Assembly (NCBI GenBank): GCA_031262285.1
Contig: JAISHZ010000022.1
Span: 1 to 6,310 of the forward strand
Origin: Lachnospiraceae bacterium
GTDB taxonomy: Bacteria; Bacillota_A; Clostridia; Lachnospirales; Lachnospiraceae
DNA length: 6,310 bases
Reading direction: 5' to 3'
Positions 1-5,532 of this stretch are shown piece by piece (position 1 is the first letter of the stretch; each line of letters opens with the position of its first letter). The notes beneath the pieces were generated by a model. It saw only the letters and a list, made by a program, of their open reading frames with translations, searched no databases and was not told the DNA's origin. Both the position numbers and the translations under genes were made by a program.

Positions 1-1
1 A

Positions 2-745
2 AATCGAATCGTGGCGAACCGTAACGAGCTTACCCTCTACAGACACTCCCCGACATTTGTACCCGGCGGGCAATCGACTCAGATTATCATCGGCGCTACA
101 CCGGAAAATGACTTTCAACTATTGACCGTCGCTGAGAATTTATACGACAAATTTTCCCTCAAAAGAGTGTTTTATTCCGCATTCGTGAATGTCAATGAAG
201 ACAGTTTGTTACCGGCTCTACCCACAGGTCCGCCACTCAAACGCGAACACAGACTTTATCAAGCAGATTGGCTTTTGCGTTTTTATGGTTTTCAAGCTTC
301 TGAACTTTTAAATGAAGACAGACCTTATTTTAATGTGATGTTGGATCCCAAAGAAGATTGGGCAATTCGACATTTAGAGTTTTATCCGATAGAGATCAAT
401 CAAGCAACGAAAGAGGATCTACTCCGTGTTCCGGGTATCGGAGTCAGAAGTGCCAATCGTATTTTGACTGCTAGGAAAAGTACGAAACTTTCGTTCCACG
501 ATTTGAAAAAGCTGGGCATTGTACTGAAGCGTGCTTTGTTTTTCATCACGTGCAATGGTCATATGATGTATCCTACCAAGTTAGAAGAAGACTATTTGGT
601 AAGGAATCTGACCTCGGATCGAGAACGCGTTCAATTTGGAACGGACGCTATGACCTATCGACAGATGTCTTTGTTTGATACAGAACAGTTCAATCCACCT
701 ATCTTGCAAGAAGATCGATTACAAGCGGCGGTCGGAGAGTTATAA
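2..745 (+). CDS. Radical SAM protein, putative DNA modification/repair family, 3' part only (5' end outside window)
   Basis: The reading frame is open to the left edge, so the gene starts upstream; the GTG at 11 is an internal codon. Family members run a little over 400 residues, so about 248 residues, the C-terminal part, are present. The CxxxCxxC cluster motif of radical SAM enzymes would lie in the missing half and cannot be checked. Visible parts, counted from GTG 11 as residue 1, are a final barrel strand segment with PGGQSTQIIIGAT (18-30), KRVFYSAFVNV (51-61), RLYQADWLLRFYGF (81-94), and a helix-hairpin-helix with INQATKEDLLRVPGIG (129-144), a non-specific DNA-binding fold. The C-terminal MSLF motif is typical of the family. 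The family is known to occur beside a DUF4130 protein, often linked to uracil-DNA glycosylase; that partner is the next gene. A DNA modification or repair reaction is inferred from domains and neighbours; the substrate is unknown. Confidence 0.85.
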   Translation, partial: NRIVANRNELTLYRHSPTFVPGGQSTQIIIGATPENDFQLLTVAENLYDKFSLKRVFYSAFVNVNEDSLLPALPTGPPLKREHRLYQADWLLRFYGFQASELLNEDRPYFNVMLDPKEDWAIRHLEFYPIEINQATKEDLLRVPGIGVRSANRILTARKSTKLSFHDLKKLGIVLKRALFFITCNGHMMYPTKLEEDYLVRNLTSDRERVQFGTDAMTYRQMSLFDTEQFNPPILQEDRLQAAVGEL

Positions 746-994
746 AGGAAAGATATTTGTTACATTGTACAGAGTGCTTCCGCATGGTCGAAATGTGTGT
801 AGATGTTTGAACGTTGAAATCGCTTTCCAACTCCTTGATTCGAAAACGTACCTACAGGTGCGCGAGCGGGAGTAAATGCACAATTTCGCAGAGGTCGCAA
901 CTTGATAGGTTGCTATATATGCCTTAGACGTGATTCATAACAGATATTTTGAATAGGAAGTGCGGGAAATGATCAATAGAGTGTTGGAGGAAAC
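746..994. other. Non-coding gap between the radical SAM gene and its DUF4130 partner
   Basis: About 250 bases without a convincing gene. No good -35/-10 pair and no intrinsic terminator stand out. A weak hairpin (GCAAC 897-901 with GTTGC 909-913) has no T-tract. The only open frame here starts inside the upstream gene and resembles no family I recognise. The two flanking genes usually sit close together, so the size of this gap is somewhat unusual. Confidence 0.5.
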
Positions 995-1822
995 GTGTTT
1001 GTATATCAATGTGAAGATTCGTTAGAGAGTATTTTTACCGCTATTTACAATGTTTATGAAGATAAAAATGATCCACAGGACGTGTATCTCGATCTAAGTG
1101 GGCAACCTAGGCTCTTTGCTGTCTATATTCCTGTTTTGATTCAGACCGATAAAGTAAAGAAAGTGATGCGGTCTTTGAAGCGCGATTTTGGAGAAGAGGA
1201 TACGATGCGACTCTGTTATGCTTTGACATCCCCGGCAGAAGATAAAGCACAGGCAGTGTTTCAAACCATTTCGCTTGGAATCGCGAATCGACGAGGGAGA
1301 ACATCGCAAGGTCATTTATTTGATCAGTTAGCAAATCACTGGGTGAATCGTGCGTTTGTATTGTACAGAGCGGCATCTTGTGAGCAACATCAATTAACCA
1401 GTTTTGTGCGGTTTTCAGAAGTAGAAAATCGTATCTTACTTTCCAAAATTGCGCCGAAGAATAATATTCTGGCTTTTTTAATGCCTCATTTTTCTGATCG
1501 CCTACCGGCAGAAAATTTTATGATTTATGATACGAATCGTGACTTTTTCGGGATTCATCCCGCAGGAGGCGATTGGTATTTCGTTCTTGGTAGCGACATT
1601 GTGGTGGAAAAAGCAACTTTTACGTTGTCCGCAAAGGAACATACCTACCGAAGTCTGTTTCGCAGTTTTTGTGAGTCGATTGCGATCAAAGAACGAATCA
1701 ACAAAAACTTACAACGTACCCACTTACCTCTTCGGTATCGTGAATATATGGTGGAATTCGAACATACAAATTTCGATCAAGAAAGCATTCATTTTTCGCG
1801 AAATGATCATTTAGGCATTTAA
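995..1822 (+). CDS. DUF4130 protein, probable DNA metabolism protein (partner of the radical SAM protein)
   Basis: This 275-residue protein matches the DUF4130 family by pattern. The N-terminal block YQCEDSLESIFTAIYNVYE (4-22) corresponds to the family's 'YDGSFEG..TAI..AY' opening. The middle block has LTSFVRFSEVENRILL (134-149) and MPHFSDRLPAENFMIYDTNR (163-182). The C-terminal block has LQRTHLPLRYREYMVEF (239-255), matching the family's 'LQ..fmP.ryw.yl.E' ending. The GTG start at 995 is the only choice: a TAG at 977-979 closes the frame and no other start codon lies between. GGAGG at 986-990 precedes it with a short 4-base gap. In some bacteria this domain is fused to a uracil-DNA glycosylase of the family 4/5 type; here the protein ends after the DUF4130 region, so any glycosylase must be separate. 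It is expected to work with the radical SAM protein in DNA modification or repair, but no reaction is known to me. Confidence 0.85.
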   Translation: MFVYQCEDSLESIFTAIYNVYEDKNDPQDVYLDLSGQPRLFAVYIPVLIQTDKVKKVMRSLKRDFGEEDTMRLCYALTSPAEDKAQAVFQTISLGIANRRGRTSQGHLFDQLANHWVNRAFVLYRAASCEQHQLTSFVRFSEVENRILLSKIAPKNNILAFLMPHFSDRLPAENFMIYDTNRDFFGIHPAGGDWYFVLGSDIVVEKATFTLSAKEHTYRSLFRSFCESIAIKERINKNLQRTHLPLRYREYMVEFEHTNFDQESIHFSRNDHLGI

Positions 1823-1947
1823 ACTACTAAAGTGTTTATCGTGAAAAATATATGAAAAAAAGAGCTTTTGACGGAAATGGAAAAGCATAATGCAATAAAA
1901 CTCCTGTGCTTCCTATTAAGCCTGTACTTTTTTGCTGAAATAATCCA

Positions 1948-1975
1948 TTTACTTTTTGCTATGTTGAGGTATAAT
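1948..1975 (+). promoter_or_regulatory. Sigma-A-type promoter of the HPr-like gene
   Basis: A perfect -10 TATAAT (1970-1975) lies 16 bases downstream of TTTACT (1948-1953), which matches four of six -35 positions. The likely transcription start is near 1982, giving a leader of about 110 nt before the ATG at 2095. No competing promoter is visible in this gap. Confidence 0.65.
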
Positions 1976-1981
1976 TTTAGG

Positions 1982-2094
1982 TATTACTAAAAAGCAAAGG
2001 ACTCCATTCTTTTGCGAACAGGAAGGGAAGCTGTTGCAAGTTTTATTTATTGCACTTTGTTACGCAACCATAGCATCAGAAAGGACGGCTGAAA
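1982..2094 (+). promoter_or_regulatory. Structured 5' leader of the HPr-like gene
   Basis: This leader of about 110 nt contains three overlapping pairings. GCAAA 1994-1998 pairs with TTTGC 2011-2015. GCgAACAG 2014-2021 pairs with CTGTTGC 2031-2037, with one bulged base and a purine-rich GAAGGGAA loop region. TGCAA 2035-2039 pairs with the TTGCA that follows GTTTTATTTA. The helices share bases, so they cannot all form at once. No known riboswitch class is recognised. The ribosome binding site AAGGA at 2081-2085 lies outside these helices. Confidence 0.3.
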
Positions 2095-2319
2095 ATGGTA
2101 AGAAAAATCAAATTGAAACAAGACCAGATCCAGCATTTTGTGAATTGTACCTCCAGATGTGATTTTGAGATTGATATCTATTACAATAGCTATATTGTTG
2201 ATGCGAAATCATTTCTTGGAGTATATGGGTTAGATCACAGTAAAGTGCTTACAGTTTCTTACGATGGATATAATCGTGAATTTGAAGAATTGTTGGGAAC
2301 CCTTTCGATAGCATGTTAA
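2095..2319 (+). CDS. HPr-like small protein lacking the phosphorylatable histidine
   Basis: This 74-residue protein resembles the phosphocarrier HPr of the sugar phosphotransferase system over most of its length. The segment IVDAKSFLGVYGLD (34-47) aligns with the HPr Ser46 region (VNLKSIMGVMSLG in Bacillus HPr), keeping the serine at residue 39, and the next strand, KVLTVSYDG, also fits. The N-terminal part is shortened: the HPr active-site stretch GIHARPAT has no counterpart, so there is no His15 or Arg17 equivalent. The lone His14 falls in the following helix and is not equivalent. The protein therefore cannot take phosphate from enzyme I in the usual way; HPr-like proteins of this kind in Firmicutes have no established role that I know of. 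The ATG at 2095 has AAGGA at 2081-2085 upstream. The gene is monocistronic, with its own promoter and a terminator downstream. A regulatory, protein-binding role is inference. Confidence 0.7.
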   Translation: MVRKIKLKQDQIQHFVNCTSRCDFEIDIYYNSYIVDAKSFLGVYGLDHSKVLTVSYDGYNREFEELLGTLSIAC

Positions 2320-2350
2320 GGACTACCGCTTTTCGCTGTTGGTGAAAAAA

Positions 2351-2382
2351 CCCGCTAAAGCGGGCGAAAAACATGGTACAAT
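2351..2382. repeat. Tandem hairpin/-10 unit, copy 1
   Basis: The unit starts with the palindrome CCCGCTAAAGCGGG (5-bp stem, TAAA loop), continues with CGAAAAA, and ends with CATGGTACAAT. It matches copy 2 at 30 of 32 positions, with two C/T differences. The end resembles an extended -10 box (TGGTACAAT). Upstream lies GAAAAAA (2344-2350), so on the - strand the hairpin is followed by TTTTTT and has the form of an intrinsic terminator; on the + strand there is no T-tract. Confidence 0.8.
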
Positions 2383-2394
2383 TCTGATCAGATG

Positions 2395-2426
2395 CCCGCT
2401 AAAGCGGGCGAAAAATATGGTATAAT
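2395..2426. repeat. Tandem hairpin/-10 unit, copy 2
   Basis: This is the second copy, with a 44-bp period. The stem is one pair longer (GCCCGC 2394-2399 with GCGGGC 2404-2409). The two substitutions relative to copy 1 turn CATGGTACAAT into TATGGTATAAT, a perfect extended -10. The 12-base spacer between copies contains the perfect palindrome TCTGATCAGA (2383-2392). Confidence 0.8.
2416..2426 (+). promoter_or_regulatory. Candidate extended -10 promoter
   Basis: TATGGTATAAT holds a consensus -10 (TATAAT 2421-2426) with TG one base upstream (2418-2419). The -35 position (2398-2403, GCTAAA, within the hairpin loop and arm) does not match TTGACA, so activity would rely on the extended -10. The predicted start is near 2433. 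It is the best visible promoter candidate for the helicase gene, whose own upstream region 2472-2612 has no clear -35/-10 pair. Confidence 0.45.
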
Positions 2427-2471
2427 AACTTCCTGTGAAAGATGCTTTGCCGTCTTTTATAGGAAGTTTTT
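2427..2471 (+). terminator. Long-stem intrinsic terminator downstream of the HPr-like gene
   Basis: AACTTCCT (2427-2434) pairs with AGGAAGTT (2461-2468). GTG (2435-2437) pairs with TAT (2458-2460) through G-U, U-A and G-U. AAAGATG (2438-2444) pairs with CGTCTTT (2451-2457), leaving a 6-base loop CTTTGC. The result is an unbroken 18-bp stem with three G-U wobbles, followed by a short T-run to 2471. It probably ends the HPr-like transcript. Confidence 0.65.
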
Positions 2472-2612
2472 GCTTATCAACAGAAACGTAGATCGCGAAC
2501 GCGTAAAAGACATACGCGAGTGTGAATCGTAACAGTACGCTTTCAAAATCCTTGTTTAGCGTATCTGCCAAGGCACGACAGATCACGCGCTTGCTATAGA
2601 GGGAGAGTACAG
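2472..2612 (+). promoter_or_regulatory. Hairpin-bearing leader of the helicase gene
   Basis: No gene is seen. There are two inverted repeats: CGCGTA 2500-2505 with TACGCG 2513-2518 (7-base loop), and TACGCT 2536-2541 with AGCGTA 2558-2563 (16-base loop). Neither has a T-tract. A TGCTATAGA at 2592-2600 looks like an extended -10 but would start transcription inside the ribosome binding site, so it is unlikely to serve this gene. The ribosome binding site GAGGGAGA lies at 2599-2606, seven or so bases before the TTG start. Confidence 0.35.
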
Positions 2613-5120
2613 TTGGAAATCAAAATCTCAGTACGGTATCTGGTAGAATTTATTTTGCGCAGTGGGAATATCGACAAGCGGCGTAGACGAGCATCTATCA
2701 ATGATATGCAAAAAGGTAGTAAGATTCACCGAAAGCTACAACGACGAATGGGAGAAGACTACCATGCTGAGGTTACGCTCCGATATGTGTTGGATACCGG
2801 GAGATATAGACTTATCATAGAAGGTCGTGCCGATGGCGTGATTGATCGCAGACCAACATCTGAATTTTCATTGGAGTTGTTGTCTGTTATGGCGAACGAA
2901 GTGACTCCCCCATCTATCAGTGTCATAGAAGGGATCGAGGAGCCGATTGTGATTGACGAGATCAAAGGCACTTATCGCAAGTTGCGATTTTTGCGGGAAC
3001 CTTTGCCCATCCATTTAGCACAAGCAAAATGTTACGCTTATTTATATGGGACGATTCGTAAAGTTGATTTTATTAGAATTCGGATGACCTATTGTCATCT
3101 GATAACGGAAGAAATTCGGTATTTTCATTTGGATTTTGCTATGACGGAACTGTACGATTGGTTTCAAGGACTGATCCAAGAATATCTAAAATGGGCAGAT
3201 TTTGCATATGAATGGAAAAAGGTCAGTCATACTTCCATTGCACAATTGGCGTTTCCTTTTCCTTACCGGTCGGGTCAAAAAGAATTGGTTACACACGTCT
3301 ACCAAACGATTTATCACAAAAAGAAGCTGTTCTTAGAAGCTCCCACCGGAGTGGGGAAAACCATTTCGACGATTTTTCCTGCCGTGAAAGCAGTGGAAAA
3401 AGAGATGGGAAGCAAGATTTTCTACTTAACCGCGAAAACGATCACACGAACCGTAGCGGCGCAAAGCTTTGCGTTATTACGGCAAGGCGGGTTGCGGTGG
3501 AAAAGTATTGTCATTACAGCGAAAGATAAGATATGCTTTCTTCAGGAAGCCAAATGCAATCCCGATGAATGCCCCTATGCAAAAGGACATTATAATCGAA
3601 TCAACGCATGTGTGTATGACGTATTGACCGATTCGGACGATTTTAGTAGGGAGAAAGTGGAAGAGTATGCAAGGAGGTACATGGTCTGTCCTTATGAATT
3701 GAGTTTGGATTTAAGCCTTTTTGCCGATGGTATTATCTGCGACTACAACTACCTATTTGACCCGCACGTATATTTACGGCGTTTTTTTGAGGAACCTCAA
3801 GGAGACTACCTTTTTTTGGTGGATGAAGCACACAACCTTCTTTCACGGGGAAGGGAAATGTTTAGCGCGACGCTCGTCAAAGAGAGATTTCAAGAAATAT
3901 CGCTGACATTGCTAGATTTGAATGAAGCAAAATCACTCAAAGCTAATGGGAGACCGGCAATTTTTTTGACCAAAGGATATAGCTATCGCCTACTGCACAA
4001 TATAGAAAAATGCAATCAAGAATTCCTTACCCTCAAACGACGTTGCAAAGAGTATCAAATCGTAACCAATTTTAAATCGATTGTAGAATGTTTGCTGGCG
4101 ATTGGCAGCATTTTGGAGCAATATTGGGACGAAGGAGAAGAAACTCCGATCACGGAAATGCTTTTAACGTTTTATTACGAAGTCAATCACTTTATCGATA
4201 TCTACGATTTGGCATTGGAGCAAAAAAAGGCAGCTTTATCTACTTACGTGATGTATACACAAATGCAGGAGGACAGCGATTTTATCATCCGTTTACTTTG
4301 CATGAATCCAAGCGAAAATCTTCGCAATTCTCTTGCGAAAGGAAGAAGCAGCATCCTTTTTTCCGCTACGTTGCTCCCTATTCAATACTACAAGGAATTG
4401 CTTGGCGGCGATCCAACGGATTACGAAGTATATGCAAAATCTGTTTTTGATCCCGACAAAAAAGCACTTTTGATCGCTTCTGACGTGACAAGTCGATACG
4501 CAAGACGGACGGAATCAGAGTACCGAACCATCGCCGGGTATATTCATGAAATCGTAAAGAACAGACACGGTAACTATATCGTCTTCGCGCCGTCTTATCA
4601 ATTTCTACGAATCATCAGCGAATACTATCGAGAAGAGTATGGGCGCGAGGATGTATTCTATATACAACAAGAAAAAACGATGGATGAAGGGGAAAGAGAG
4701 CTTTTTTTGTCCGCCTTCGAGAGTTCACAAGAACGTACGATGGTTGCGTTTTGTGTCTTGGGCGGTATCTTTGGAGAAGGAATTGATCTGAAGAATGATC
4801 GATTGATTGGTGCTATGATCATCGGCACCGGTATTGCACAAGTGACGCTGGAAAAAGAACTACTGCGAAGGTATTTTGATGAACAGGGCAAAAACGGCTT
4901 TGATTATGCGTACCGCTATCCCGGCATGAACAAAGTGTTGCAGGCAGCGGGGCGTGTTATTCGTACCATGCAGGATGTGGGGATCGTCGTATTACTGGAT
5001 GAAAGATTCCTTAGGTATGAGTATCAACGTCTTTTTCCTTTGGAATGGGAGGATTATCAAGTTGTTACCAAAGATACGATTGCGAAAAAAATAGAACATT
5101 TTTGGGACTCTTGGCTGTAA
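2613..5120 (+). CDS. ATP-dependent DNA helicase: PD-(D/E)XK nuclease domain fused to an XPD/DinG-type Fe-S helicase
   Basis: This 835-residue protein has two parts. The N-terminal ~200 residues form a Cas4-like PD-(D/E)XK nuclease: GRADGVID (71-78, Asp74), IDEIKGT (114-120, Asp/Glu115-116 and Lys118) and the downstream QAKCYAYL (137-144). The rest is a superfamily 2 helicase: Walker A EAPTGVGKT (242-250), an Fe-S region with Cys308, Cys315, Cys320 and Cys359 as likely ligands, a YNYLFDP segment (378-384), Walker B DEAH (404-407), SAT (584-586), GGIFGEGIDL (717-726) and QAAGRVIRT (777-785). All core motifs look intact. The TTG start at 2613 is supported by GAGGGAGA just upstream and by a first stretch (EIKISVRYLVEFILRSG) that matches how relatives begin. 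The likely role is 5'-3' unwinding coupled to cleavage of branched or damaged DNA, in the cytoplasm. The specific substrate is unknown; a repair role is inferred from family and from the neighbouring radical SAM/DUF4130 pair. Confidence 0.9.
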   Translation: MEIKISVRYLVEFILRSGNIDKRRRRASINDMQKGSKIHRKLQRRMGEDYHAEVTLRYVLDTGRYRLIIEGRADGVIDRRPTSEFSLELLSVMANEVTPPSISVIEGIEEPIVIDEIKGTYRKLRFLREPLPIHLAQAKCYAYLYGTIRKVDFIRIRMTYCHLITEEIRYFHLDFAMTELYDWFQGLIQEYLKWADFAYEWKKVSHTSIAQLAFPFPYRSGQKELVTHVYQTIYHKKKLFLEAPTGVGKTISTIFPAVKAVEKEMGSKIFYLTAKTITRTVAAQSFALLRQGGLRWKSIVITAKDKICFLQEAKCNPDECPYAKGHYNRINACVYDVLTDSDDFSREKVEEYARRYMVCPYELSLDLSLFADGIICDYNYLFDPHVYLRRFFEEPQGDYLFLVDEAHNLLSRGREMFSATLVKERFQEISLTLLDLNEAKSLKANGRPAIFLTKGYSYRLLHNIEKCNQEFLTLKRRCKEYQIVTNFKSIVECLLAIGSILEQYWDEGEETPITEMLLTFYYEVNHFIDIYDLALEQKKAALSTYVMYTQMQEDSDFIIRLLCMNPSENLRNSLAKGRSSILFSATLLPIQYYKELLGGDPTDYEVYAKSVFDPDKKALLIASDVTSRYARRTESEYRTIAGYIHEIVKNRHGNYIVFAPSYQFLRIISEYYREEYGREDVFYIQQEKTMDEGERELFLSAFESSQERTMVAFCVLGGIFGEGIDLKNDRLIGAMIIGTGIAQVTLEKELLRRYFDEQGKNGFDYAYRYPGMNKVLQAAGRVIRTMQDVGIVVLLDERFLRYEYQRLFPLEWEDYQVVTKDTIAKKIEHFWDSWL

Positions 5121-5350
5121 CGACAATGACGTTTTTGAAAGTGACAATCGCGTTTATGTGGATAACTCGGTGGAAACGGTGGATTGAACGAACTTATCCC
5201 CATATTTCTGACAGACGCGTCAGATCAAAAACCCAACACAAGTGTCAAAATGAAGGAAAAGCCTTCAAATCGACTGACCGGGTCAATCATTCGGATAAAT
5301 GTCGATTTTTCCGAATCGCATGAAATTGGATCAGAAAAGCGAAAAAAGAT
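5121..5350. other. Gene-free region with DnaA-box-like sites and small hairpins
   Basis: These 230 bases between the helicase and the infC promoter hold no convincing gene. The listed items are a facing pair of DnaA-box-like sites and, further right, hairpins TCTGAC/GTCAGA (5207-5224), TGAAGG/CCTTCA (5251-5267), the odd palindrome TGACCGGGTCA (5275-5285) and ATTCGGA/TCCGAAT (around 5289-5317). None has a proper T-tract on the + strand, so a classic terminator for the helicase is missing. Confidence 0.55.
5155..5204. promoter_or_regulatory. Two DnaA-box-like sites in inverted orientation
   Basis: TGTGGATAA at 5157-5165 is the exact complement of the consensus DnaA box TTATCCACA (- strand). 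TTATCCCCA at 5194-5202 is a + strand box with one mismatch. The flanks extend the symmetry to an 11-bp imperfect inverted repeat (5155-5165 against 5194-5204, one mismatch) around 28 bases. DnaA binding is plausible by sequence; the function is not shown. Confidence 0.4.
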
Positions 5351-5379
5351 TTGACAATCAGAAATGGCTATGTTAAAGT
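5351..5379 (+). promoter_or_regulatory. Sigma-A promoter of the infC operon
   Basis: A perfect -35 TTGACA (5351-5356), a 17-base spacer and TAAAGT (5374-5379) form a strong vegetative promoter, helped by an extended -10 TG at 5371-5372. The predicted start is near 5386, just at the first hairpin of the leader. Confidence 0.8.
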
Positions 5380-5385
5380 GAGCGG

Positions 5386-5528
5386 GTGTGAGCAACACAC
5401 AACAACCAAGCAGAGTATCCACTCTCACCTTACGGCTTCGCCGGTAAGTGTTAAACATTTCTGAGCACAGAAGATATTGTGCACGATTGATCAGATTGAG
5501 TGGATGACGAAGCTATCCACTTTTTTTA
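5386..5528 (+). promoter_or_regulatory. L20-type attenuation leader of the infC-rpmI-rplT operon
   Basis: The ~145-nt leader holds ordered helices: GTGTG/CACAC (5386-5400), a GGC-TTC-GCC-capped hairpin flanked by CAC...GTG (around 5427-5450), and GCACA/TGTGC (5465-5482). These lie within or beside a long-range pairing of ATCCACTC (5417-5424) with GAGTGGAT (5498-5505). The latter segment is also the left arm of the terminator, so the two states exclude each other. In Bacillus, L20 binds the equivalent leader and promotes premature termination when L20 is in excess. The position, gene order and switch layout fit that system; the L20 contact site itself is not proved here. Confidence 0.75.
5499..5527 (+). 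terminator. Attenuator terminator in the infC leader
   Basis: AGTGGAT (5499-5505) pairs with ATCCACT (5515-5521) around a 9-base loop, and a T-run extends to 5527. It ends just 5 bases before the infC ribosome binding site, so it must be conditional rather than the end of the upstream gene. Confidence 0.85.
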
Positions 5529-5532
5529 TTGC

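Larger units (their letters stand above)
1823..2094 (+). other. Intergenic region holding the promoter and leader of the HPr-like gene
   Basis: No gene is seen in these 272 bases. A weak AT-rich inverted repeat (GCTTTT 1864-1869 with AAAAGC 1881-1886, 11-base loop) has no T-tract on the + strand. Read on the - strand it is followed by a T-rich run, but no - strand gene needs it. No clear intrinsic terminator for the DUF4130 gene is present. The promoter and the leader are listed separately. Confidence 0.6.

Noticed and set aside
11..13. GTG at 11 as the true start of the first gene
   Set aside because: The frame stays open to the left edge, there is no ribosome binding site, and the protein would begin in the middle of the radical SAM barrel.
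675..875. 66-codon open frame overlapping the end of the radical SAM gene
   Set aside because: It begins inside that gene in another frame, has no ribosome binding site or recognisable domain, and ends without any continuation.
1864..1886. Terminator after the DUF4130 gene
   Set aside because: GCTTTT/AAAAGC is AT-rich with an 11-base loop and no T-tract follows on the + strand.
2351..2426. CRISPR-like array
   Set aside because: There are only two units, the 12-base spacer is far too short, and each unit holds a tight hairpin plus a -10 box.
2323..2586. 87-codon open frame on the - strand across the tandem repeats and the terminator
   Set aside because: It runs through both hairpin units and the terminator, has no recognisable family, and only reflects the repeat sequence; the paired structure explains this stretch better.
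2592..2600. TGCTATAGA as the helicase promoter
   Set aside because: Transcription would start within the ribosome binding site, leaving almost no leader, and no -35 match is present.
5126..5323. Possible small basic protein from ATG 5126 in the gap after the helicase
   Set aside because: No ribosome binding site precedes the ATG, no family resemblance is seen, the frame overlaps the end of the helicase gene as a longer shadow, and the DNA is full of palindromes.
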